Source: [Mycobacterium] crassicus (GTDB taxonomy: Bacteria > Actinomycetota > Actinomycetes > Mycobacteriales > Mycobacteriaceae). From it: 64,000 nt of DNA. The notes beneath the pieces are model-generated. The model saw only the letters and a program-made list of their open reading frames with translations. It was not told where the DNA came from and made no database searches. Positions 52,401 to 63,907 of this stretch are shown here, in pieces (the first letter of the stretch is position 1; each line of letters begins with the position of its first letter). The position numbers were made by a program, and so were the translations under genes. The stretch is from assembly GCF_020181615.1 (NCBI RefSeq), contig NZ_CP084029.1, positions 4,269,788 through 4,333,787 on the forward strand, given 5' to 3'.

Positions 52401-53964
52401 CGCCGGCCAGGTCGGCCAGCAGCAGGTCGGCATAGAACGGCGGTGGAGTGTCGGCGTGCTCGCTTGTCGGCATGACACCCAGCGCCAGATCCGCCGTCGC
52501 CAGCGCCTGCGCCGCCGAAGTGGACAGCACCGCGACGGTGCGGCCGGCCTGCTGCAGGTCGGCCACAGCCGCGGCCAGTGCGCCGTCGAGATCCTCACCG
52601 GCAACCGGCCGGATGTCGTCGAAACCGGGGCGCAGCTCGCCGAGGATCTCGGTGTCGACGGTGACCAACTCCGCGCCGGAGGCACGTGCTTCGAGGACCA
52701 CCGCCGAGGCCAGCGCATGGTGCGCGGGCAGGATCAGCGCGTCGACCGGCTCCTTACGGGTCACCCCGCGGACTGTCATGCCGGGAACCCGGTGCCAGCC
52801 CGGGCGCAGTCCGGGCTTGTCGAGCAGGCTCTGCGCGCTGTTCCAGGCCTTCGGCAGCTCGTGTTCGCTCGCTCCGCGGATCTGCACCACCCGGCGTTGT
52901 TCACCGGTCAGCGCCCGCGGGTCGATGACCACGGTGTCGATCTTGTCGAGACGGCGCAGGCTGTCCGGCCGCAGCGGCAGCACTCCGTGCACGTCGGCCA
53001 GTCCCTGGCCCAGGGTCGCGGCGAACGATTCGGCGCTGGTGCGCACCGCTTTCGGTGACGTGGCCAGGATCGCACTCGAGGTCATGTCCAGGTTGCGGGT
53101 CAGCGCGCCCACCGCCCCGGCCGCGACCACCTGCGCCACCGCGGTGCGCTTCAGGTAGCGCTCGGCCGCGCCGTCCGGCCGCGGGACAGGCCGCGCGGTG
53201 GGGTGCACATCGGGGTGTTCTGCGTAGCGGGCCAGCTCCGGCTCGTAGCGATTCCAGGCCAGCGCCCCGGCGCGGGTCTCGGAGGCTTTCAGGCCCTCGA
53301 CCATCATGTCCACCGCCAGGATCGCCGGGGACATGGTGATGACATGCGATCCGAGCGAGACCAGGGACAGCACCCGGTCGGTCTTCGCCGGGCCGATCCG
53401 GCTTTCCAGCGCGTTGCGGACCAACGGCTGATAGCGGGCCACCGACGCCGCAGCATCGAAGATCTTGGGCGCGGCCGGCCACCGCAGCGCACTGCCGACG
53501 GTTGCGATCGCCAGCCCCACCGCATTGGCGCCCACCATCGCACCCTTGGTGGCCAGCAGCAGTCCGTCGCCGGGCAGTGCCGCGGTGTCGGTCGCGGTCA
53601 GTTCGACATTCTTTTCCACGGACTCCACGACCGCGCACAGGTCCCCCAGCGAAACGTGCTCGCCGATCTCGACCACCACCCGCGACAGCGGACGGTTCAG
53701 CCGCACCGAGGTGACGCCGGGCTCGGCCCGCAGGGCTTCCAGAACCTCGGCACCGATATCCACGCCGTCGGGGTCGTCGAGCCCGCGGACCTCGATCCAG
53801 GCCCGGCCCGCGCCGCGCCAGCTGCGCCGGCTGGTCAGATCGGAGCTCTCACCGGCCAGGATTTTGGCGCCTTCGCGCAGCGGGATGGCGGCGAGGTCCA
53901 GGCTGGCCGATGCGACGGCGCCGACCGCGTCCAGACCGAAACGTCCGAGCGAAAACACGTCCAT
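49411..53964 (-). CDS. Giant P-type cation ATPase (CtpH/CtpI type) under Mn riboswitch
   Basis: 1517 residues. The N-terminal ~620 residues hold an HMA-like fold without metal-binding cysteines and a degenerate ATPase half in which the DKTGT site is replaced by [14 protein letters not shown]. The functional half has TGES in [12 protein letters not shown], the membrane motif VPEGMP (E883), phosphorylated Asp D925 in [17 protein letters not shown], and GDGANDAAA (D1185). PEGM rather than CPC argues against a heavy-metal P1B pump and for a P2-like cation pump. The last ~75 residues are an Ala-Lys-Pro repeat tail. The leader matches a manganese riboswitch, so Mn2+ export is the favoured role. Confidence 0.88.
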   Translation of the reverse strand: MDVFSLGRFGLDAVGAVASASLDLAAIPLREGAKILAGESSDLTSRRSWRGAGRAWIEVRGLDDPDGVDIGAEVLEALRAEPGVTSVRLNRPLSRVVVEIGEHVSLGDLCAVVESVEKNVELTATDTAALPGDGLLLATKGAMVGANAVGLAIATVGSALRWPAAPKIFDAAASVARYQPLVRNALESRIGPAKTDRVLSLVSLGSHVITMSPAILAVDMMVEGLKASETRAGALAWNRYEPELARYAEHPDVHPTARPVPRPDGAAERYLKRTAVAQVVAAGAVGALTRNLDMTSSAILATSPKAVRTSAESFAATLGQGLADVHGVLPLRPDSLRRLDKIDTVVIDPRALTGEQRRVVQIRGASEHELPKAWNSAQSLLDKPGLRPGWHRVPGMTVRGVTRKEPVDALILPAHHALASAVVLEARASGAELVTVDTEILGELRPGFDDIRPVAGEDLDGALAAAVADLQQAGRTVAVLSTSAAQALATADLALGVMPTSEHADTPPPFYADLLLADLAGAWQVLRALPAARTATERGVAISIGASSIAGLLLVRGVRATIPGVGAGPSRGPGPVTVGAGAGMLSGYLLARRVLRAQAPRPAPAYEWHAMTVEQARELLTPDTVLPLAERAPVDAEAQGMFWPYFHAVREELSDPMTPILALCSAATAMLGSPIDAVMVGTVLTGNAMLAAYQRLRAESRLNILLAQQAPPARVVLIGADGTPSYQDIVAEQLLPGDLIEVRSNEVVPADARVIEVSDVEVDESSLTGESLSVGKQLDPTPGAELAERSSMLYAGTTVIAGKALAMVTAVGGDTQARRASELASGELPDVGLQHHLSQLMYRTFPYSAAGGVAVGALGLLRQGGLRVALGNAIAVAIAAVPEGMPLMATLAQHASSQRLTKSGALVRIPRSVEALGRVDVVCFDKTGTLSENRLRVTTVRPLAGYTDDDVLGTAAQAAPAPDGAAHAHATDQAIVEGAAAAAGTRPWTQPDAHLPFRSGRAFSASVLGTELLVKGAPEVVLGACKNAGAGVEQQVAAMAAQGLRVIAVAQGKLTAAQVGAVREDSDRLVEVSASGLTLIGFLGLADTPRADAPQLLADLAARGVDIRMITGDHPITATAIAAEMGVTVAPEEVITGSEWNALNRKEQERVVCERVIFARMSPENKVQIVQTLERAGRVSAMVGDGANDAAAIRAATVGLGVVAHGSDSAHATADVVLTDGKIGALVDAIDEGRRLWRGVQLAISGLLGGNAGEVMFSVIGTAITGNSPLNTRQLLLMNTLTDALPATAVAVSTPAGPIGDAVPGLDERKLWRAVAFRGGVTAAAGTAAWAMASVSGLPQRASTVALISLVTTELGQTVVDSRAPLVLATAAGSFVLFAAMVSTPGVSQLLGCTPVGPIGWAQGIGTAAAATAAVAVASRFSAPAKEIAAPAKEIVAPVKELAAPPAKKAAVKKAPAKKAAVKKAPAKKAPVKKAPAKKAAVKKAPVKTAAAKKVPAKKVPAKKTAAKKTTKLELVR
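49436..49640. repeat. Tandem repeats encoding the AKKAPxKK tail
   Basis: Imperfect repeats of about 15-30 bases built from GCCTTCTTG plus GCGGGG or ACCGCC. On the minus strand they encode [24 protein letters not shown] sequence resembling the C-terminal tails of mycobacterial HupB and eukaryotic H1. Confidence 0.85.
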
Positions 53965-53970
53965 GGATTG

Positions 53971-53997
53971 CCTCCAGCGTCATAGCAGCGCTGGAGG
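53971..53997 (-). promoter_or_regulatory. Riboswitch expression platform: SD-sequestering hairpin
   Basis: On the minus strand CCTCCAGCG (53997-53989) pairs perfectly with CGCTGGAGG (53979-53971) around a nine-base loop. The 3' arm contains the GGAGG Shine-Dalgarno, six bases before ATG 53964. The 5' arm's CCTCC is also the 3' strand of aptamer helix P1, so the two pairings exclude each other. Confidence 0.85.
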
Positions 53998-54088
53998 TCT
54001 CTTCCGCCGGTCACCGGCTCGCAGTACCGGCCGCCCGGTTGACGGGCGACGTGATGACGACACTGCGAATTGGGGAATACTCCCCTCC
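53993..54088 (-). ncRNA. yybP-ykoY manganese riboswitch aptamer
   Basis: Read on the minus strand the 96 bases show the yybP-ykoY core in order: P1 GGAGG with L1 GGGGAGTA; P2 TTCC/GGAA; P3 TCGCAGT/ACTGCGA; the L3 element GTCGTCATCACG; an inner hairpin CGCCCG/CGGGCG; GCCGGT; a GCCGG/CCGGC hairpin; and finally GAGACC with CCTCC closing P1. Known members bind Mn2+ between loops L1 and L3 and control Mn exporters, including P-type ATPases. Mn binding would hold P1 closed and free the Shine-Dalgarno, switching translation on. Confidence 0.88.
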
Positions 54089-54111
54089 GACCGGCCAGTA
54101 TGCCACAAATC

Positions 54112-56882
<2,771 letters not shown>

Positions 56883-56924
56883 CGGGGCGCGGCGTGCTGC
56901 CCGGCGGGTCCGGTGACCGCGCGG

Positions 56925-56930
56925 TAGCTT
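56925..56930 (+). promoter_or_regulatory. Candidate -10 element, leaderless NRPS gene
   Basis: TAGCTT ends eight bases before GTG 56939, with no Shine-Dalgarno. Confidence 0.45.
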
Positions 56931-56938
56931 CTACAGAC

Positions 56939-59900
56939 GTGCCGATGCCGCAAGTCCCGTCACGATTTTTGTGCGCGTCGGCGGCTGCCTCCCCCCGCAC
57001 CCTGATCGACATCCTGTACGCCACCGCCGCGCGTTTCCCCGATGCCGCAGCCGTGGACGACGGCAAGGTGGTGCTGACCTACAGCGAGCTGCTCACCGAC
57101 ATCGAGGACAGCGTCGCGTGGCTGGCCGCCCGCGGCATCGGTCGCGGCGACCGCGTCGGCATCAGGATGCCGTCGGGCAGCTACTCGCTCTACACCGCCA
57201 TCCTGGCGGTACTGGCCGCCGGCGCGGCCTACGTGCCGGTCGACGCCGACGATCCCGTCGAGCGCGTCGAGCTGGTGTTCAACGAGGCACAGGTGGCGGC
57301 GGTGATCACCGAGAAAGGCCTGGCCCGCGGCCCCGGCTCGTCACGCGGTTGGCAGGCGACGGCACCGTCGGTTGGTGACGACGCCTGGATCATCTTCACC
57401 TCGGGTTCCACCGGTACTCCGAAGGGCGTGGCGATCACGCACCGCAACGCGGCGGCGTTCGTCGACGCCGAAGCGCAGTTGTTCCTGCAGGACAACCCGA
57501 TCGGGCCCGGCGACCGGGTGCTGGCGGGGCTGTCGGTGGCATTCGACGCGTCCTGCGAGGAGATGTGGCTGGCATGGCGGTACGGCGCGTGCCTGGTGCC
57601 CGCCCCACGGTCGCTGGTGCGCAGCGGCATGGACCTGGGGCCCTGGCTGGTGGCCCGTGACGTGACCGTGGTGTCGACGGTGCCCACGCTGGCCGCGTTG
57701 TGGCCGGCCGAGGCGCTCGAGGCGGTGCGGCTGCTGATCTTCGGCGGCGAGGCCTGCCCGCCGGAGCTGGCGGCCCGGCTGGCGTCGGGGACCGAAGATG
57801 CGGGCCGCGAGGTGTGGAACACCTACGGCCCCACCGAGACCACGGTGGTGGCCTGCGCCGCGCAACTCGACGGCACCGACCCGGTCCGCATCGGGTTGCC
57901 GCTGGCGGGCTGGGATCTGGCGGTGATCGGTGCCGACGGGGAACCCGTGGCCGTCGGCGAGGTCGGCGAGCTGGTGATCGGCGGTGTCGGTCTGGGCCGC
58001 TATCTCGATGCCGACCGGGACGCCGAGAAGTACGCGCCGCTGCCGGCCCTGGAGTGGCCGCGGGCCTACCGCAGCGGGGATCTGGTGCGCCTGGAGAACG
58101 ACGGGCTGGTGTTCTGCGGTCGCGCCGACGACCAGGTCAAGATCGGCGGCCGGCGTATCGAGCTGGGCGAGGTGGACGCCGCGCTGATGGCACTGCCCGG
58201 GGTCAGCGGGGGCGCCACCGCGGTGCGGACCAGCGCAGGCGGAACGTCGCTGCTGGTCGGCTATCTGGCCAGCACCGACCCGGATTTCGATCTGGCCGAA
58301 GCGCGCGCGATCCTGGGCCGGCAGCTGCCCGCCGCGCTTGTTCCGCGGCTGGTGCTGGTCAACGAGCTGCCCACCCGCACGTCGGGCAAGGTGGACCGGG
58401 ACGCCCTGCCCTGGCCGGTGGGTCCCGAATCCGGGGCCGACGAGTTGTCCGCCCTGGACGGCGAGGGCGGCACCTTGGGTTGGCTGGCCGGGCTGTGGCG
58501 TGAGGTGTTGGGCACTCCGGTCGAGGATGAGCGGGCCGATTTCTTCGCCCTGGGCGGCGGATCGCTGCAGGCTGCCCAGCTGGTGGCCGCGGCACGGCAG
58601 CGCTACCCGCAGCTGACCGTCGCCCAGCTCTACGACCGGCCGCGGATCGGGTCGCTGGCCGGATTCCTCGACGACATGGGACAGACCGATCCGGCGGCCG
58701 TGGGACCGGAGGCGGTGCGGGCGGTGCCCGCGGTGCCCTGGACGACCCAGGCCGCGCAGGTGCTGTTGTCCGTGCCGTTGGCCACCCTGGCCGGCCTGCA
58801 GTGGGTGACCTGGCTGGCGCTGGCGAACAACGTGGCGTCGGCCTGGCATCCGCAACCCTGGCTGGCACGGCTCGACTGGTGGTGGGTGATCGCCGCGTTC
58901 GTGCTGTTCGTCACCCCGGTGGGCCGAATGGGTATCGCCGTACTCGGGGCCCGGGTACTGCTGACCGGCTTGGCGCCGGGGACCTACCGGCGCGGCGGCC
59001 CGGAGCATCTGCGGGTCTGGATCACCGAACGTCTCGCCACCGCCAGCGGCGCCGAAAACCTGGCCGGCGCACCGTGGTTGGTGTACTACGCGCGGGCATT
59101 GGGCAACGACATCGGGAAGGGCGTCGACCTGCACTCCGCCCCGCCGGTGACCGGGATGTTGACGCTGGGCAACCGCTGCTCCATCGAACCGGAGGTCGAC
59201 CTGTCCGGGCATTGGGTCGACGGCGAGTCGTTCCACGTCGGCCCCATCACGATCGGCAACGACGCCACCATCGGTACCCGCACCACGTTGCTGCCGGGCG
59301 CCTCGGTCGGTAAGGACGCCGACGTAGGCCCCGGTTCGGGGGTGATCGGCGAGGTGAAGAAGGGCCAGTACTGGACCGGCTCGCCGGCGGTGAAATCCGG
59401 TAAGGCACACCACCCCTGGCCGGATCACCGGCCGCCGCGGCGGCCGGCGTGGGTGGCGATGTACGGGCTGACGTCACTGTTGATGGGCGGCCTGCCGTTG
59501 CTGGCGCTGTCCGCCGGGCTGGCCGTGCTGGGCTGGGCCGCCCGTGACGCCGCCACGCTGGGAGCGGCGATCGGCCCGGTGGCGTTGTGGACCCCGGTGG
59601 CGGCGTTGACCGCGCTGGGCGGCTACGCCGCGTTGACCGTCGTCGGGGTGCGGTTGTTGTCGATCGGCCTGCGGGAGGGCTACCACCCGGTGCGCAGCCG
59701 GCAGGGCTGGCAGTTGTGGGCCACCGAACGGCTGATGGATGCCGCCCGCGACTACCTGTTTCCGATCTACGCCAGCCTGATCACGCCGTGGTGGCTGCGG
59801 TTGTTGGGGGCGAAGGTCGGCGAAGGCACCGAGATCTCCACCGCTCTGCTGATCCCGAAATTCACCGTGATCGCCGATGGGGCCTTTCTCGCCGACGACA

Positions 59901-60844
59901 CCATGGTCGCCTCCTACGAGTTGGGCGGCGGCTGGATCCACGTCGCGCCGGCCACCATCGGCAGGCGCGCGTTCCTGGGGAACTCCGGGATCACCCAACC
60001 GGGCAGAAAAGTCCCCGACAAGGCCTTGGTAGCGGTGCTGTCGACGGCACCGCACAAGGCCAAGACCGGCTCGTCATGGCTGGGCAGTCCGCCGGTCCGA
60101 TTGCGCCGCAAGGCCGTCGACAGCAGCGCCACCGAACGGACGTTTGAGCCGCCGTTGCGGCTCAAGGCGATGCGCGCCGTCATGGAGACGTTCCGGCTGA
60201 TCCCGGTCATGGTGACCTTTGCGATCGGCGTCGGGGTGCTCGTCGCATTGCAGTGGGGAGCAACACAGTTCGGCTACAAATGGGCGGCGCTGGGCAGCGG
60301 CGTGACACTGCTGGGCGCCGGAGCGGTGGCCGGCGGCATCGCGGTGGTGGCGAAATGGCTGACCGTCGGCCGGATCCGGGCGACCGAACACCCGCTGTGG
60401 TCGCCGTTCGTGTGGCGCAACGAGGTGTCGGACACCTTTGTCGAGACGGTGGCCGCGCCGTGGTTCGCCCGCGCCGCCACCGGCACCCCGGTGATCAACC
60501 TGTGGTTGCGGGGATTGGGCGCCACCATCGGACGCGGGGTGTGGTGCGAGACGTACTGGCTGCCCGAGGCCGACCTGGTGACCCTCGGCCCGGGTGCGAC
60601 CGTCAACCGCGGCTGCGTGGTGCAGACCCACCTGTTCCACGACCGGATCATGGCGATGGACACCGTCACCCTGGAGGCCGGTGCCACCCTCGGGCCGCAT
60701 TGCGTGGCGTTGCCGGCGGCGCGGCTGGGCGCAGGCGCCTCCGTCGGCCCGGCCTCGCTGGTGATGCGCGGCGACCAGGTCCCGGCGGCGACCCGCTGGC
60801 AGGGCAACCCCATCGCTCCGGCGGCGGAGGTGTCGGCGCCGTGA
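56939..60844 (+). CDS. Pls/PosA-type single-module non-ribosomal peptide synthetase
   Basis: 1301 residues from GTG 56939; an ATG two codons later is an alternative and the longer upstream frame overlaps the previous gene. Order: adenylation domain (about 25-500; core motif FTSGSTGTPKG with S155, NTYGPTETTV, YRSGDLVRLENDGLVF, RTSGKVDRDALP); carrier domain with phosphopantetheine serine S542 in GGGSLQAAQ; then about six membrane spans interleaved with three hexapeptide-repeat-like domains (IGNDATIGTRTTLLPGASVG; IGRRAFLGNSGI; LEAGATLGPHCVALPAARLG). This is the layout of epsilon-poly-lysine synthetase relatives. The amino acid used is not predicted here. The next gene overlaps by GTGA. Confidence 0.87.
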   Translation: MPMPQVPSRFLCASAAASPRTLIDILYATAARFPDAAAVDDGKVVLTYSELLTDIEDSVAWLAARGIGRGDRVGIRMPSGSYSLYTAILAVLAAGAAYVPVDADDPVERVELVFNEAQVAAVITEKGLARGPGSSRGWQATAPSVGDDAWIIFTSGSTGTPKGVAITHRNAAAFVDAEAQLFLQDNPIGPGDRVLAGLSVAFDASCEEMWLAWRYGACLVPAPRSLVRSGMDLGPWLVARDVTVVSTVPTLAALWPAEALEAVRLLIFGGEACPPELAARLASGTEDAGREVWNTYGPTETTVVACAAQLDGTDPVRIGLPLAGWDLAVIGADGEPVAVGEVGELVIGGVGLGRYLDADRDAEKYAPLPALEWPRAYRSGDLVRLENDGLVFCGRADDQVKIGGRRIELGEVDAALMALPGVSGGATAVRTSAGGTSLLVGYLASTDPDFDLAEARAILGRQLPAALVPRLVLVNELPTRTSGKVDRDALPWPVGPESGADELSALDGEGGTLGWLAGLWREVLGTPVEDERADFFALGGGSLQAAQLVAAARQRYPQLTVAQLYDRPRIGSLAGFLDDMGQTDPAAVGPEAVRAVPAVPWTTQAAQVLLSVPLATLAGLQWVTWLALANNVASAWHPQPWLARLDWWWVIAAFVLFVTPVGRMGIAVLGARVLLTGLAPGTYRRGGPEHLRVWITERLATASGAENLAGAPWLVYYARALGNDIGKGVDLHSAPPVTGMLTLGNRCSIEPEVDLSGHWVDGESFHVGPITIGNDATIGTRTTLLPGASVGKDADVGPGSGVIGEVKKGQYWTGSPAVKSGKAHHPWPDHRPPRRPAWVAMYGLTSLLMGGLPLLALSAGLAVLGWAARDAATLGAAIGPVALWTPVAALTALGGYAALTVVGVRLLSIGLREGYHPVRSRQGWQLWATERLMDAARDYLFPIYASLITPWWLRLLGAKVGEGTEISTALLIPKFTVIADGAFLADDTMVASYELGGGWIHVAPATIGRRAFLGNSGITQPGRKVPDKALVAVLSTAPHKAKTGSSWLGSPPVRLRRKAVDSSATERTFEPPLRLKAMRAVMETFRLIPVMVTFAIGVGVLVALQWGATQFGYKWAALGSGVTLLGAGAVAGGIAVVAKWLTVGRIRATEHPLWSPFVWRNEVSDTFVETVAAPWFARAATGTPVINLWLRGLGATIGRGVWCETYWLPEADLVTLGPGATVNRGCVVQTHLFHDRIMAMDTVTLEAGATLGPHCVALPAARLGAGASVGPASLVMRGDQVPAATRWQGNPIAPAAEVSAP

Positions 60845-62163
60845 GCAAGCCCGTCAAGAAGGCCGCGCCCGTTCTCGACCCCTACCTGCCCGGCAGCGGC
60901 AACACCGGCTACCGGGTGTCGCGCTACGAACTCGACCTGGAGTACAAGGTCGCCAGCAATCGACTGTCCGGCACCGCGACGATCACCGCGGTCACGCTGA
61001 CCACGCTGCGCAGCCTCACCCTGGACCTTGCCGATGCGCTGTCGGTGTCCAAGGTGCGGGTCAACGGCCGCGCGCCCGTTCGGTTCACCACCTCGAACGC
61101 CAAGCTGCGGGTCACGCTGGCGGCCCAGTTGCCGGCCGGGGCCGCACTGGTGATCAGCGTCCGCTACTCGGGCTCCCCGGGACCCAGCGAAACCCTCTGG
61201 GGCGAAGTTGGTTTCGAAGAATTGTCGGACGGGGCGCTGGTCTCCGGGCAGCCCAACGGCGCACCGTCTTGGTTCCCCTGCGACGATCACCCCGCGGCGA
61301 AGGCCAGCTATCTGATCCAGATCAGCACCGACAGCCCGTACCGCGCGGTCGCCAACGGCGAACTGGTGTCGCGGCGGGTCCGGGCGGCGCGCACCACCTG
61401 GACCTACGAGCAGCCCGAGCCGACGCCGACCTACCTGGTCACCCTGCAGATCGGCCAGTACGTGACCCACCGCGTGCCCGGGTCCGCGGTACCGATCAAC
61501 GCGGTGCTGCCCGCGCGGCTGCGGCCCGAGTTCGACCAGGACTTCGCGGACCAGGCAACGATGATGGAGCTGTTCGTCCGACTGTTCGGGCCGTATCCGC
61601 TGACCGCCGGCTACACCGTGCTGGTCACCGATGACCACCTGGAGATTCCCTTGGAGGCACAAGGGATTTCGATCTTCGGCGCCAACCACTGCGACGGCAG
61701 CGGCGGCTCGGAACGGCTGATCGCCCACGAGCTGGCACATCAGTGGTTCGGCAACTCTGTGACGGTGCGGCGCTGGCGCGACATCTGGCTGCACGAGGGG
61801 TTCGCCTGCTACGCCGAGTGGCTGTGGTCGGAGCATTCCGGCGGGCCCAGCGCCGGCGAGTGGGCGCAGCACTACCACCAGAAGCTGGCCGCGTTGCCGC
61901 AGGATCTGCTGCTGGCCGATCCGGGGCCGGCCGACATGTTCGACGACCGGGTGTACAAGCGCGGCGCCATCACCCTGCACAAGCTGCGCGGCCAGCTCGG
62001 CGACGACGACTTCTTCGCTCTGCTGCGGGATTGGACGACGCGCCACCGGCACGGCAACGCCAGCACCGACGACTTCACCGGCCTGGCCGCCAACTACGCC
62101 GCGGTGTCACTGCAGCCGTTGTGGCGGGCCTGGCTGTACTCCACCGCGCTCCCCCCGCTGTAG
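60841..62163 (+). CDS. M1-family zinc metallopeptidase (aminopeptidase N-like)
   Basis: 440 residues from GTG 60841. The N-terminal beta-saddle (YRVSRYELDLEYKVASNRLSG) is followed by the catalytic domain with zinc ligands H296-E-x-x-H300 and E319. LEAQGIS stands where GAMEN is usual. It lacks the large C-terminal helical domain of PepN, so it is a short M1 form. No signal peptide is visible. Translational coupling to the NRPS implies that the peptidase processes or degrades the NRPS product, or gives immunity; this is inference. Confidence 0.88.
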   Translation: MSKPVKKAAPVLDPYLPGSGNTGYRVSRYELDLEYKVASNRLSGTATITAVTLTTLRSLTLDLADALSVSKVRVNGRAPVRFTTSNAKLRVTLAAQLPAGAALVISVRYSGSPGPSETLWGEVGFEELSDGALVSGQPNGAPSWFPCDDHPAAKASYLIQISTDSPYRAVANGELVSRRVRAARTTWTYEQPEPTPTYLVTLQIGQYVTHRVPGSAVPINAVLPARLRPEFDQDFADQATMMELFVRLFGPYPLTAGYTVLVTDDHLEIPLEAQGISIFGANHCDGSGGSERLIAHELAHQWFGNSVTVRRWRDIWLHEGFACYAEWLWSEHSGGPSAGEWAQHYHQKLAALPQDLLLADPGPADMFDDRVYKRGAITLHKLRGQLGDDDFFALLRDWTTRHRHGNASTDDFTGLAANYAAVSLQPLWRAWLYSTALPPL

Positions 62164-62303
62164 CGCGCGGTCTGCCGTCTGGGCAGATATGCGTTTCATA
62201 TGAGTACCGGTTGTCAGGTTGCCCGCTGTTCGCTGCCGAAAATACCGTTGTTCATCGGCAATGTTGTTCGCAGAAGGGTGGTCTGAAGTCAGCGCGTCGC
62301 GAT

Positions 62304-62396
62304 CGGGGAGGAGCCGATGAACTTTGCAGCGTTGCCACCAGAGGTCAACTCTGCGCTGATGTACGCCGGACCAGGATCGGGCCCCATCCGAGCCGC
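62304..62396 (+). repeat. 93-base direct repeat, copy 1 (PPE start)
   Basis: Identical to 63908-64000, covering the Shine-Dalgarno and first 80 bases of a PPE gene. Identity continues to the window edge, so the true repeat is longer. Confidence 0.95.
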
Positions 62397-63579
62397 CGCC
62401 ACCGCCTGGAAAACCATGGCCACCGAACTCGAAAACGCCGCCAACTCCTACCGCACCCTGATCACCGGACTCACCGACGAAACCTGGCAAGGACCCGCCG
62501 CAGTCGCCATGGCCACCGCCGCAACACCCTACGCAGCCTGGATGCACACCACCGCAACCCAAGCCGCCCAAGCAGGCACCCAAGCAGGCGCCGCCGCAGC
62601 CGCCTACGAAACCGCCTTCGCCATGACCGTCCCACCCACCGTCATCGCCGCCAACCGCACCCAACTGGCCACCCTGACCGCCACCAACCTCCTCGGCCAA
62701 AACACCGCCGCCATCGCCGCCACCGAAGCCCACTACACCGAAATGTGGGCCCAAGACGCCACCGCCATGTACGGCTACGCCGGCAACGCCGCCACAGCCA
62801 CCCAACTCCCCACCTTCACCCCACCCCAGGCCACCACCAGTGGCGCCAACCCAGCTGACGACAGCTCCGGCTCATACGCCGGCGCGGGCGAGGAGGGCTT
62901 GCTGCTCGACATACTGGTCGCGCTCCTCGAGGTGGACAGCATCGCGCCCTTCGAGGGCGGCGGCGCCGGACTGGAATTCGGTGGCCTGGCGATCGAGGCC
63001 GCCAGCCTCGCGCCGTTCGCCGGGTTGGGCTTCACCGGTGACCTCGGCGCCGCCAGCGGTCTGGGTCTGATCGGCCAGACCGTGCCCCCCATCGGGGGTC
63101 TGGTTCCGGCGGCCGGATTGCGATCGGTCACCGGGCGGGTCGGGGCGACGTGGGCCGCCGTGGGTAAGGCCGTGCCGCTCGGCTCCCTGTCGGTACCGCA
63201 GGCCTGGGTCGCCGCCACCCCCTCGGCGCTGCGCGAAATCACTTTGGTGGCAGCACAATCCGGCACCGTTGCTGCAGCGACCGGCGCTACTGAGATCCCG
63301 TTCGCCGAAATGGCAATGGCCGGGATGGCCGGCCGCGGCATGACCGCCACCGCCGGCGGCCCCGGACCCGGCCTCCGTCCGCCGATGACCACCCAGCCCA
63401 ACCCCGCCGCACCACCCAAACCGGCCGAAGAATCCCGGGTGGCACCAGAACCGGTGACCGGAGTCGAGATTCTCGCCGAGCTGCGGGGTCTGGCGGAGCT
63501 GCGGGACGCCGGAGTTCTGACGACCGAAGAGTTCGACAAACAGCGCGAACGCGTTATCGCAGATTTCATCGACGAGTGA
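62317..63579 (+). CDS. PPE-SVP family protein with C-terminal SHOCT-like domain
   Basis: 420 residues; GGGGAGGAG precedes the ATG by three bases. The PPE domain (1-180) starts [20 protein letters not shown], contains the WxG-type turn [10 protein letters not shown] and ends in the usual hinge. The SVP motif is S292-V-P-Q-A-W. The last ~38 residues ([20 protein letters not shown], then [15 protein letters not shown]) read as a SHOCT domain, a short oligomerisation module. SVP-class PPE proteins are ESX-5 substrates. The next gene is a PE protein, the likely partner. Confidence 0.9.
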   Translation: MNFAALPPEVNSALMYAGPGSGPIRAAATAWKTMATELENAANSYRTLITGLTDETWQGPAAVAMATAATPYAAWMHTTATQAAQAGTQAGAAAAAYETAFAMTVPPTVIAANRTQLATLTATNLLGQNTAAIAATEAHYTEMWAQDATAMYGYAGNAATATQLPTFTPPQATTSGANPADDSSGSYAGAGEEGLLLDILVALLEVDSIAPFEGGGAGLEFGGLAIEAASLAPFAGLGFTGDLGAASGLGLIGQTVPPIGGLVPAAGLRSVTGRVGATWAAVGKAVPLGSLSVPQAWVAATPSALREITLVAAQSGTVAAATGATEIPFAEMAMAGMAGRGMTATAGGPGPGLRPPMTTQPNPAAPPKPAEESRVAPEPVTGVEILAELRGLAELRDAGVLTTEEFDKQRERVIADFIDE

Positions 63580-63602
63580 TGTTCGATCAGGGAGGTTGAC
63601 AG

Positions 63603-63902
63603 ATGTCTTACGTTGTTACGCAACCGGAGTCATTGTCCGGCGCGGCAGATGACCTGCAGGGGATCGGCTCAGCGGTACAGGCTCAGAGCGCCGCCGTGGC
63701 GGCCCCGACCACCGCGATGGCGGCCCCGGCCTCCGATGCGGTCTCGACATCGATCGCCGCGTTGTTCAACGCCAACGGCGCGCTGTTCCAGAGCGTGGCA
63801 GCACAGGCCGCCGCGGTCCATCAGATGTTCGTCAACACACTCAACGGCAGCGGCACTGCGTATGCGACCACCGAGGCCGCCAACGTGCTCGCCGCCCACT
63901 GA
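63603..63902 (+). CDS. PE-family protein
   Basis: 99 residues, the size of a bare PE domain. It begins MSYVVTQPESLSGAADDLQG and ends TAYATTEAANVLAAH, which carries the C-terminal secretion motif YxxxE (YATTE). GGGAGG precedes the ATG. It lies between two PPE genes, 23 bases after the first and 18 before the second, so it could pair with either. PE-PPE dimers are exported by ESX systems, probably ESX-5 here. Confidence 0.9.
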   Translation: MSYVVTQPESLSGAADDLQGIGSAVQAQSAAVAAPTTAMAAPASDAVSTSIAALFNANGALFQSVAAQAAAVHQMFVNTLNGSGTAYATTEAANVLAAH

Positions 63903-63907
63903 GCCGC

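Noticed and set aside
49945..53058. 1037-codon open frame on the plus strand
   Set aside because: Antisense to the P-type ATPase; it lacks domains and is rich in Arg, Gly, Gln and His as expected for a high-GC shadow frame.
53971..53997. CCTCCAGCG/CGCTGGAGG hairpin as an intrinsic terminator
   Set aside because: It contains the Shine-Dalgarno and has no U-tract; the overlap with aptamer P1 fits translational control better.
57341..59428. 695-codon open frame on the minus strand
   Set aside because: Antisense to the NRPS adenylation and carrier domains, which carry intact catalytic motifs.
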